Positions 6,690 to 11,943 of a stretch of DNA of 11,943 nucleotides are shown one piece after another. A program made the translations under genes and the position numbers. Position 1 is the first letter of the stretch. Each line of letters begins with the position of its first letter. This stretch comes from an uncultured Anaerocolumna sp. (lineage in GTDB: Bacteria; Bacillota; Clostridia; Lachnospirales; Lachnospiraceae). Where the stretch lies: NCBI GenBank assembly GCA_937901695.1, contig CALDJN010000136.1:1-11943 (forward strand). Direction: 5' to 3'. The notes beneath the pieces are model-generated. The model had not been told where the DNA came from. It ran no database searches and saw only the letters and a list, made by a program, of their open reading frames with translations.

Positions 6690-6712
6690 TTAACATAAAT
6701 TATTTATGTGAA
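6690..6712. promoter_or_regulatory. Perfect-core dyad in the radical SAM gene leader
   Basis: A 23-bp dyad centred on 6701: a perfect 17-bp core (ACATAAAT, T, ATTTATGT) extended by TT/AA with one mismatched position per arm. It lies ~45 bp downstream of the predicted transcription start. It resembles a dimeric repressor operator more than a stable RNA hairpin, since the loop would be tiny. The regulator cannot be named. Confidence 0.4.
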
Positions 6713-6761
6713 TCAGCTTATGACTTTAGTCTAATTAAAATGAATTAAAAATTTCTTCATT

Positions 6762-6790
6762 ATTATAACTGATTACGAAGGAAAAGACAA
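6762..6790 (-). promoter_or_regulatory. Promoter of the radical SAM-DUF2344 operon
   Basis: On the minus strand TTGTCT (complement of 6785-6790), a 17-nt spacer and a perfect TATAAT (complement of 6762-6767). The predicted start near 6755 gives a ~127-nt leader to the ATG at 6628, containing the dyad at 6690-6712. Confidence 0.65.
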
Positions 6791-6829
6791 ATATAATATA
6801 AAAATAAGTGTCTATTCACATTGCTCCTA

Positions 6830-6851
6830 ATGCCACAGGCTGAACTATAAC
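6830..6851. repeat. Dispersed 22-bp motif, copy A
   Basis: Begins ATGCCACAGGCT and ends AACTATAAC; 20 of 22 bases match the copy at 8711-8732, and its blocks recur at both ends of the GC-rich element at 898-1026. It lies between the promoter of the radical SAM gene and a duplicated 3' gene end. Confidence 0.6.
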
Positions 6852-6854
6852 CTT

Positions 6855-6945
6855 CTAATCACTTACCATTGTCTTTATCAAATTTTAGGGAAAATTACAG
6901 GAAGTGCAGCATGGACCTAATCACTTACCATTACTTTTATCAAAT
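6855..6945. repeat. Direct duplication of a gene 3' end
   Basis: A 29-bp segment at 6917-6945, which holds the last codons and stop of the neighbouring minus-strand gene (FDKSNGK-stop), is repeated at 6855-6883 with three mismatches (FDKDNGK-stop). The offset is 62 bp, so the copies are in different frames. The second copy lies outside any gene and ends 3 bp from the dispersed 22-bp motif. Confidence 0.75.
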
Positions 6946-7334
6946 AAAGATACAAGGAAATCCTCCGCATCTTCTATAAACTCATTAGAGGATACAAGGT
7001 TCTCTATAGAATCACTGCTAATTCCTTTGAATTCAATATTCAATTTATCAATTAATAATACAGTCAGAAATAGCATGAAAGCACATATGGTTTTTATTAA
7101 AAACACCTTCATGGAACCATTTGATAAATCAAATTCTCCCTGGGTAAAATCATAATAATCAGTGGACTCTCTCTTTCCAAATAGGTTAAACCTTGCGTTC
7201 TTATTCTCGCCCTTCATTTTCGTATTATTTTTACTATTCGAACCCGGCGTATTAAAATTTCTCGTGCAACTCTCTCTTGCAAGTTTTATGTATTCCGCTC
7301 TTGATGGTACTGAAAAATCTTCCTGATGATCCAT
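6921..7334 (-). CDS. Single-span membrane protein of unknown function
   Basis: 137 residues. The start at 7334 has AGGAGG 6 nt upstream; an in-frame ATG five codons earlier overlaps that site and is rejected. The N-terminal 75 residues are hydrophilic and basic (Lys/Asn/Arg-rich, probably cytoplasmic), then one membrane span (about 76-97, VFLIKTICAFMLFLTVLLID), then a ~40-residue acidic tail (SSNEFIEDAEDFLVSL). No family is recognised. In other clostridia spoIVFA-like or M23-peptidase membrane genes often lie upstream of the radical SAM pair. This protein has the layout of such an N-terminal anchor without the outer domain, so it might be a shortened relative, but that is inference. Its 3' end is duplicated just downstream. 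Confidence 0.65.
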   Translation of the reverse strand: MDHQEDFSVPSRAEYIKLARESCTRNFNTPGSNSKNNTKMKGENKNARFNLFGKRESTDYYDFTQGEFDLSNGSMKVFLIKTICAFMLFLTVLLIDKLNIEFKGISSDSIENLVSSNEFIEDAEDFLVSLFDKSNGK

Positions 7335-7362
7335 TGCTATCCTCCTCATTTATATCTGTACT

Positions 7363-7368
7363 ATTATA
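7363..7368 (-). promoter_or_regulatory. Possible -10 box of the single-span membrane protein gene
   Basis: A perfect TATAAT on the minus strand, ~30 bp upstream of the ATG at 7334, but no recognisable -35 at 16-18 nt. Weak call based on position. Confidence 0.35.
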
Positions 7369-7411
7369 TTCAATACTTGTTCACGAATATGCACCTTCAT
7401 TTAGAATAGCG

Positions 7412-7440
7412 TTGAAAAATAAAACAATTTCATTTATAAT
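7412..7440 (+). promoter_or_regulatory. Promoter of tyrS
   Basis: TTGAAA (7412-7417), a 17-nt spacer and a perfect TATAAT (7435-7440). Transcription should start near 7446, leaving a leader of only ~24 nt with AAGGAGG at 7456-7462. There is no room for a T-box riboswitch. Confidence 0.75.
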
Positions 7441-7469
7441 AAAAATAATTTATTGAAGGAGGAAATAAA

Positions 7470-8702
7470 ATGTCAACTAATGTATATGATATTTTAAAAG
7501 AACGTGGATTTATAGAGCAGACAACCCATGAAGAAGTCAGAGAATTATTAGGGAAGGAAAAAGTAACCTTTTATATAGGATTTGATGCAACTGCAGATAG
7601 TTTAACAGCTGGACACTTTTTAACCGTTATGGCTATGATGCATATGCAAAAAGCAGGACACAGACCAATCGCATTACTTGGTGGCGGTACTACTATGATT
7701 GGCGACCCATCCGGAAAATCTGATATGAGAAACATTATGACCAAGGAAACCATACAGCACAATGCGGATTGCTTCTATAAGCAGCTGTCCAGATTTATTG
7801 ATTTCGATAATGACAAGGCTATTATTGCTAATAATGCAGACTGGCTGCTGAATTTAAATTATGTTGATTTCTTAAGAGAAGTTGGTGTTCATTTCTCAGT
7901 AAATAAAATGTTAACTGCAGAATGCTATAAACAAAGAATGGAGAAAGGTTTAACCTTCTTTGAGTTTAACTATATGCTTATGCAGTCTTACGACTTCTTA
8001 AAATTAAATCAATTATATGGCTGCACCTTACAATTAGGTGGTAATGACCAATGGTCCAATATCCTTGGTGGAGTTGATTTAATTCGTAGGAAAGAGCAAA
8101 AGCCAGCTTTTGGCTTAACTTTCAAACTTCTTACTACCAGCGAAGGCATTAAGATGGGTAAAACTATGAAAGGTGCTGTATGGCTAGATCCTAACAAAAC
8201 ATCACCTTATGAGTTCTATCAGTACTGGAGAAACATTGAAGATGTTAAAGTCGAAGAATGCTTAGGACTATTAACCTTTTTACCTATGGATGAAGTAAGA
8301 AGACTTGGCGCCTTAAAAGGTGCTGAGATTAATTATGCAAAAGAAGTACTTGCCTTCGAAATTACTAAGATTGTACACGGTGAAGATGAAGCAACAAAAG
8401 CCCAGGAAGCAGCCAGAGCATTATTTGGTGGAAATATGATATCCGAAGATATCCCTACTACCACTTATTCTGCCGGCCAATTTAATGCTGGAATAGATTT
8501 AATAACCTTATTAGTAGATGCTAAGATGGCAGCTTCACGCTCCGATGCAAGAAGAAATATACAGCAAGGCGGTGTTACCGTAAATGATGTAAAAGTAACC
8601 GAATTGGATAAAACCTTTACACCGAATGATTTCGATTCCGAAGGTCGATTACTTGTAAAGAAGGGGAAAAAAGCATATCATTGCTTTAAAATTAGCGAAT
8701 AA
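7470..8702 (+). CDS. tyrS: Tyrosyl-tRNA synthetase
   Basis: 410 residues. A class I synthetase that charges tRNA(Tyr) with tyrosine in the cytoplasm. The Rossmann catalytic domain shows YIGFDATADSLTAGHF (34-50, the HIGH-motif region), LGGGTTMIGDPSGKSDMR, the tyrosine/adenylate segment MLMQSYDF, GGNDQWSNI, and the KMSKS-equivalent KMGKT (228-232). A C-terminal S4 RNA-binding domain starts near 345 (LLVDAKMAASRSDARRNIQQGGVTVND). AAGGAGG lies 7 nt upstream of the ATG. The first His of the HIGH motif is replaced by Thr46 (sequence TAGH); the second is kept as His49. It is divergent from the membrane protein gene at 6921-7334 and followed by the zinc-ribbon gene after 60 bp. Confidence 0.96.
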   Translation: MSTNVYDILKERGFIEQTTHEEVRELLGKEKVTFYIGFDATADSLTAGHFLTVMAMMHMQKAGHRPIALLGGGTTMIGDPSGKSDMRNIMTKETIQHNADCFYKQLSRFIDFDNDKAIIANNADWLLNLNYVDFLREVGVHFSVNKMLTAECYKQRMEKGLTFFEFNYMLMQSYDFLKLNQLYGCTLQLGGNDQWSNILGGVDLIRRKEQKPAFGLTFKLLTTSEGIKMGKTMKGAVWLDPNKTSPYEFYQYWRNIEDVKVEECLGLLTFLPMDEVRRLGALKGAEINYAKEVLAFEITKIVHGEDEATKAQEAARALFGGNMISEDIPTTTYSAGQFNAGIDLITLLVDAKMAASRSDARRNIQQGGVTVNDVKVTELDKTFTPNDFDSEGRLLVKKGKKAYHCFKISE

Positions 8703-8710
8703 TTCATAAA

Positions 8711-8732
8711 ATGCCACAGGCTCAACTGTAAC
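8711..8732. repeat. Dispersed 22-bp motif, copy B
   Basis: Begins ATGCCACAGGCT and ends AACTGTAAC, in the 60-bp gap between tyrS and the zinc-ribbon gene. It is in the same orientation as copy A at 6830, with two differences. No hairpin is formed by the motif alone. Confidence 0.6.
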
Positions 8733-8762
8733 TATAAAATAAACTGATAAGGGGTGAGGATT

Positions 8763-9329
8763 ATGCCAAAATGTCCGAAATGCAATAAGATATCTACTGA
8801 TGAAGAGGTCTGTAAGGATTGTGAAACAGAGGTGGAAGAATTTGATTCTTCTACATTAGCAAAACCTGAAAAAACACAGACTTATGTTAAAAAGGAAGAA
8901 CAATATAAAGATTTAAAATCATCTGCTTTTAGTTTTATAGTTATCTCCATAATAGGTATTCTTCTACTTTCCATTAATGCCATGGGAATTATAAGTATAT
9001 TTAATGGTACATTGACTTATATTGTTATGGGTGGTATGTTCTTAGTTTTTCTATATATAGGAATCAACTCTTTCATAAAAGCTAATAAAGTCAAAGGGCA
9101 AATAAGTGGGGAAAACCAAGAAACAGATGCAATTAATTCCTGGTTATCAGAGAATATAACAAAAGAAAGTTTAAATGAACTTGTAAATCCCAACGATGGG
9201 GAAGAAGTCCAATTCATGCAAAAGATTGAAAGAATGAAGGAACTCATCCTAAACCAATTTGGTGAGTTAGATGACTTATATTTAGACCATATCGTTGAGG
9301 AATATTATAATAATCATTTTGAAGAATGA
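8763..9329 (+). CDS. Zinc-ribbon, two-span membrane protein, function unknown
   Basis: 188 residues. An N-terminal zinc ribbon has Cys4, Cys7, Cys17 and Cys20 (CPKC ... CKDC). A charged linker follows, then two membrane spans (about 55-79 and 84-106). The cytoplasmic C-terminal part (107-188) is acidic and helical, ending DDLYLDHIVEEYYNNHFEE. The ATG at 8763 is chosen because AAGGGGTG lies just upstream; a GTG three codons earlier falls inside that site. With no clear promoter in the 60-bp gap and a strong palindrome after its stop, it is probably cotranscribed with tyrS. The cytoplasmic zinc ribbon may bind a protein or nucleic acid partner. No known family function. Confidence 0.8.
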   Translation: MPKCPKCNKISTDEEVCKDCETEVEEFDSSTLAKPEKTQTYVKKEEQYKDLKSSAFSFIVISIIGILLLSINAMGIISIFNGTLTYIVMGGMFLVFLYIGINSFIKANKVKGQISGENQETDAINSWLSENITKESLNELVNPNDGEEVQFMQKIERMKELILNQFGELDDLYLDHIVEEYYNNHFEE

Positions 9330-9347
9330 TTTAAGGCTGTTATAACA

Positions 9348-9503
9348 CTGTCATTCTAAGAGTAAATTCAGCAAAGCTGAATTTTATCCGAAAAACTTTA
9401 TTTTAAACTGTCATTCTGAGAGCGAATTCAGCAAAGCTGAATTTTATTCGAAAAACTTTATTTTAAACTGTCATTCTGAGAGCGAATTCAGCAAAGCTGA
9501 ATT
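9348..9503. repeat. 60-bp tandem repeat (two full copies plus a partial third)
   Basis: Copies start at 9348, 9408 and 9468. The first two full units differ at four positions; the third departs from the pattern after 9503, where the palindrome continues. Each unit contains TGTCATTCTRAG and an 8-bp hairpin with a 3-nt loop (AATTCAGC-AAA-GCTGAATT). Confidence 0.9.
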
Positions 9504-9563
9504 ATAGCTTGAAGAATCTCTTTTTAAACTGAGATTCTTCGAGCTAAAGCTCTCAGAATGACA
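9469..9563. repeat. Central cloverleaf-like palindrome of element copy 2
   Basis: A perfect 15-bp outer stem (TGTCATTCTGAGAGC 9469-9483 with GCTCTCAGAATGACA 9549-9563) encloses a left side hairpin (AATTCAGC 9485-9492 with GCTGAATT 9496-9503), a 15-bp inner stem with one wobble (9506-9520 with 9531-9545) and a short right side hairpin (GAGCT/AGCTC, 9541-9552) that competes with the inner stem base. The architecture matches copy 1 with different side-hairpin sequences. Likely works as a terminator. Confidence 0.8.
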
Positions 9564-9608
9564 TTTTTTATGTTTTGCAACAACCCCTTCAAATCAAGAA
9601 ACTGAACT

Positions 9609-9630
9609 GTCACAAAAACTTTTTTGTAAC
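9609..9630. promoter_or_regulatory. Inverted repeat upstream of the metal-handling operon promoter
   Basis: GTCACAAAAA (9609-9618), CT, TTTTTGTAAC (9621-9630): nine of ten positions are symmetric. It lies 23 bp upstream of the -35 box and is followed by an A-tract and a second TTTGTAA. It could be a regulator site or an UP element. Confidence 0.4.
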
Positions 9631-9653
9631 TAAAAAAATTTGTAATATTAATC

Positions 9654-9682
9654 TTGACATCTTTTCATTACGAATATATACT
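9654..9682 (+). promoter_or_regulatory. Promoter of the GTPase-ABC-DUF364 operon
   Basis: A perfect TTGACA (9654-9659), a 17-nt spacer and TATACT (9677-9682). The predicted start near 9689 leaves a ~130-nt leader before the first ATG. Confidence 0.8.
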
Positions 9683-9751
9683 AAAATAAATTAAACATGA
9701 CATATAATTACGTTGTTGTTTATATATATCACCTTATATAACGTTTCGTTC

Positions 9752-9777
9752 TTTCATGTTATGTTTTCATGTTATGT
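9752..9777. repeat. Perfect 13-bp tandem repeat in the operon leader
   Basis: TTTCATGTTATGT occurs twice without a gap (9752-9764, 9765-9777), about 45 bp before the start codon and downstream of the promoter. It may be slippage or a pair of regulator sites; no regulator can be named. Confidence 0.6.
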
Positions 9778-9820
9778 TTTATAAGTTTCATATTTACATA
9801 TTTGATTAGGAGGATTTCTA

Positions 9821-10504
9821 ATGAAACTCGTAACTGTTGCCGGACCGCCTTCTTCTGGGAAGACTTCTGTAATTATTAAACTTGCTCAATGTTTGGATAT
9901 TCCAAAAAAAAGTATTGGCGTAGTCAAATTCGACTGCCTTACTTCCTTTGATAATATAAGTTATGAAGAAGCTGGAATATCTATTAAAACAGGGTTTTCA
10001 GGGAAAATCTGCCCTGATCATTTTTTTGTTAGTAATATTGAAAATGCTTTGCAATGGGGTATTGAATCTGATTTTGAAATACTTATTACCGAAAGTGCAG
10101 GTCTTTGTAACCGCTGCTCTCCCTATATAAAAGGTGTTCTCTCCATTTGTGTTATAGATAATTTATCCGGTATCAATACACCTCGAAAAATAGGACCTAT
10201 GTTAAAATTCGCTGATATTGTAGTGGTTACAAAAGGTGATATAGTTTCCCAGGCAGAAAGGGAAGTATTTGCATTTAATGTTAAACAGGTAAATACCTCA
10301 GCAAAAATTATGTTTGTTAACGGTATCACAGGACAGGGAGTATTTTTACTAGGCAAATATATACAACAAACCAAAGACATTCTCTCTCTTAAAGATAGTA
10401 AGCTTCGATTCACTATGCCCTCTTCGGTTTGCTCCTATTGTACCGGAGAAACAAGAATAGGTGAATCCTATCAAATGGGAATGATGAAGAAGATGGAGTT
10501 TTAA
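9821..10504 (+). CDS. HypB/UreG-like SIMIBI-class GTPase (putative metal-insertion chaperone)
   Basis: 227 residues. HypB and UreG are P-loop GTPases that deliver nickel to hydrogenase or urease. Here Walker A is GPPSSGKTS (8-16), a switch-like FDCLTSFDN (37-45) follows, CPDH (64-67) sits where UreG has its CPH metal motif, ESAGLCNRC (91-99) is the Walker B region with an added CxxC, TKGD (137-140) is the guanine-specificity motif, and NGITGQGV matches the end of the fold. A C-terminal extension carries another CxxC (Cys204, Cys207). AGGAGG lies 7 nt before the ATG. It heads an operon with an ABC ATPase (3-nt gap) and a DUF364 protein. The cargo metal and target enzyme are unknown; no hydrogenase or urease gene is visible. 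Confidence 0.8.
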   Translation: MKLVTVAGPPSSGKTSVIIKLAQCLDIPKKSIGVVKFDCLTSFDNISYEEAGISIKTGFSGKICPDHFFVSNIENALQWGIESDFEILITESAGLCNRCSPYIKGVLSICVIDNLSGINTPRKIGPMLKFADIVVVTKGDIVSQAEREVFAFNVKQVNTSAKIMFVNGITGQGVFLLGKYIQQTKDILSLKDSKLRFTMPSSVCSYCTGETRIGESYQMGMMKKMEF

Positions 10505-10507
10505 CTT

Positions 10508-11530
10508 ATGAAAGCACAAGATTTTATGAATAAACTAAACACCCAGAGTTTAAATCTAATTTTACGTGAATATCCTATTGCTGCAGACTTTTTGGCTAAT
10601 TTTAGACTTGAAAACCTATCCAAAGAGATACCAGTATCGGAAGCATTAAAAGATGTAAATCCTGAAATTCTTGAAGAGTTTGGATTAGATGGGTATGACT
10701 TATTGCAGAACTTATCCCTGTTTCTTGAGAATTTAACAGAAACAGAAACTTCTTTAGACAGGGTAACATCCATAACTATTCTTGGTGGAGTTAACAAATT
10801 AAAAGAGCCGGAAAATATCAGTATTACCATATATCCCGGTGAAATAATCAGCATCGTTGGTCCTACTGGTGCAGGGAAAAGCAGATTATTAAATGATATT
10901 GAATGCCTGGCTCAGGGAGATACCCCTACAGGCAGGGATATTCTAATAAACGGAATTCATATAGAGGAAGAACAGCGTTTTCAATTAGATGGCAAATTAG
11001 TAGCAGAACTTTCACAAAATATGAATTTTGTCATGGATTTGACAGTGCATCAATTTTTGGAAATGCATGCAAAGTCCAGACTTACACCCAATGCCAATGA
11101 GATAATCGAAAAATGCTTTTTGTGTGCTAACCAGCTAGCCGGTGAACAATTCACTAAGGATACAAAGGTAACCCAATTAAGTGGTGGTCAATCCAGAGCA
11201 CTTATGATTTCAGATACTGCCTATATGAGCAACTCTCCCATCGTCTTAATTGATGAAATAGAAAATGCAGGTATTGACAGACGAAAAGCTATAACTCTTT
11301 TAGCAAAAAATGAAAAAATTGTATTTGTATCCACCCACGATCCTTTGTTAGCCCTTAGTTCAGATAAACGTATCGTTATTAAGAATGGTGGAATACATAA
11401 AATAATTCAAACATCTGAGGAAGAAAAGAAAAATCTAAAGTCTATAGAAAAAATTGATAATATTCTATTAAAGTTGCGAAATAACTTGCGTTCTGGTGAA
11501 ACCATAACGGAAGATTTACTAAAACTGTGA
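10508..11530 (+). CDS. ABC-type ATPase with N-terminal DUF1858/ScdA_N-like domain
   Basis: 340 residues. Residues ~15-70 (LILREYPIAADFLANFRLEN ... VSEALKDVNPEILEEFGLD) resemble the small helical DUF1858/ScdA_N domain found in redox and iron-sulfur repair proteins, but without its usual cysteines. The ABC ATPase domain follows: Walker A GPTGAGKS (118-125), Q-loop near Gln170, signature LSGGQ (224-228), Walker B IVLIDE (245-250, Glu250 catalytic), D-loop AGID, and the H-loop histidine at 277. An extra CxxC (203-206) lies in the helical subdomain. It starts 3 nt after the GTPase stop. No permease gene is seen in the visible part, so it could be a soluble ATPase (as SufC is) or pair with a permease beyond the window. 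Confidence 0.85.
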   Translation: MKAQDFMNKLNTQSLNLILREYPIAADFLANFRLENLSKEIPVSEALKDVNPEILEEFGLDGYDLLQNLSLFLENLTETETSLDRVTSITILGGVNKLKEPENISITIYPGEIISIVGPTGAGKSRLLNDIECLAQGDTPTGRDILINGIHIEEEQRFQLDGKLVAELSQNMNFVMDLTVHQFLEMHAKSRLTPNANEIIEKCFLCANQLAGEQFTKDTKVTQLSGGQSRALMISDTAYMSNSPIVLIDEIENAGIDRRKAITLLAKNEKIVFVSTHDPLLALSSDKRIVIKNGGIHKIIQTSEEEKKNLKSIEKIDNILLKLRNNLRSGETITEDLLKL

Positions 11531-11545
11531 AAAGGAGTACTACCT

Positions 11546-11943
11546 ATGTGGGAACTATATGATGCATTAATACAGGGAATTCCGGAAAATTATATAGCTG
11601 ATGAGATTATTAACGGAAATTATTTTTCTTATGTCCGTAGCGGCAATGGCTCTGGCGTATCTGGTACGCCTTATCCCTATGAAACCAGAATACCTATGTT
11701 TTCAAAAAACTTAATTGGTTTGCCCTTACGCCAGGTTGCCACTTGTGTAAAGTCATGGAACTTTTTAGAAGCAGCCATCGGTGCAGCAGCCATTAACGCT
11801 TACTATAACAATCCAATGATTGCAAAGGAAAATGTGGTAATATTCTCCTATGATACTTTAGTTGAAGACAGAGTATATGATCCTTTTATTATGTCACAAA
11901 ATGAAGTTAAGGGGAAAAATGTTGTGGTAATCGGTCATTTTCC
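11546..11943 (+). CDS. DUF4213/DUF364 protein, 5' part (putative heavy-metal chelation)
   Basis: 132 codons are visible and the frame is open to the window end. AAAGGAG (11531-11537) lies 8 nt before the ATG, 15 nt after the ABC gene stop. The N-terminal half (MWELYDALIQGIPENYIADE, GLPLRQVATCVKSWNFLEAAIGAAAINAYYNN) is the DUF4213 pattern, an enolase-N-terminal-like fold. VVVIGHFP at the end marks the start of the Rossmann-like DUF364 domain. A structure from Desulfitobacterium suggested a ligand pocket between the two domains and a role in heavy-metal chelation. No reaction is proven. Close coupling to a nickel-chaperone-like GTPase fits a metal role. Confidence 0.88.
   Translation, partial: MWELYDALIQGIPENYIADEIINGNYFSYVRSGNGSGVSGTPYPYETRIPMFSKNLIGLPLRQVATCVKSWNFLEAAIGAAAINAYYNNPMIAKENVVIFSYDTLVEDRVYDPFIMSQNEVKGKNVVVIGHF

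Larger units (their letters stand above)
9333..9589. repeat. MITE-like palindromic element, copy 2
   Basis: About 257 bp. The right end (TTTTGCAACAACCCC, 9573-9587) matches the left terminus of copy 1 inverted; the left end (AAGGCTGTT, from 9333) is a degenerate counterpart. The interior holds 60-bp tandem repeats running into a cloverleaf-like palindrome whose stems share TGTCATTCTGAG and GAAGAATC with copy 1. It starts 3 bp after the zinc-ribbon stop codon, so it probably ends the tyrS transcript and isolates the downstream operon. Confidence 0.75.

Noticed and set aside
7350..7469. T-box riboswitch before tyrS
   Set aside because: The space is too short, the promoter is at 7412-7440, and no T-box consensus sequence was seen.
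9348..9503. 60-bp repeats as a CRISPR or minisatellite-coded peptide
   Set aside because: The whole 60-bp unit repeats, including what would be the spacer, and no open frame with a start and ribosome binding site runs through it.
10123..10854. Long minus-strand open frames under the GTPase and ABC genes
   Set aside because: They are antisense shadows of genes with clear domain motifs and have no start signals of their own.

Overview
This is a low-GC, AT-rich chromosomal window with strong AGGAGG-type ribosome binding sites and sigma-A-type promoters. The L27 precursor has a cleavable N-terminus and a Prp protease beside it, the radical-SAM/DUF2344 pair sits next to an RNase G, and the protein sequences are clostridial. 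Together these point to an anaerobic Firmicute, most likely a member of the Lachnospiraceae (Clostridium cluster XIVa). The species cannot be named from the sequence alone.

Left part (1-6628, mostly minus strand). Reading leftwards on the minus strand there is a radical SAM protein and its DUF2344 partner, RNase G, a YbaK-type aminoacyl-tRNA deacylase, and then the ribosomal operon rplU (L21), prp and rpmA (L27, only the first ten codons are in the window). The rplU operon has a near-consensus promoter and a ~90-nt leader in the place of the known L21 leader. Between RNase G and rplU, where many clostridia have these genes adjacent, this genome carries ybaK, an oppositely oriented gene for a small four-helix membrane protein, and two families of structured intergenic repeat.

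Middle (6629-9329). A small single-span membrane protein gene of unknown function (minus strand) has an imperfect copy of its 3' end just downstream. It is divergent from tyrS (tyrosyl-tRNA synthetase), which is followed in the same direction by a zinc-ribbon membrane protein. A 22-bp motif (beginning ATGCCACAGGCT) recurs at 6830 and 8711, and its parts occur in the GC-rich inverted-repeat element at ~900-1026.

Right part (9330-11943). A second copy of the MITE-like palindromic element seen at 1587-1883 precedes a strong promoter. That promoter drives a tightly packed plus-strand operon: a HypB/UreG-like P-loop GTPase with several cysteine motifs, an ABC-type ATPase with an unusual N-terminal helical domain, and a DUF4213/DUF364 protein (putative heavy-metal chelation family) that runs off the end. 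This is the most interesting locus. The three genes look like a metal-handling or metallocofactor-insertion system with no assigned function.

No tRNA, rRNA, CRISPR array, transposase or phage gene was seen.
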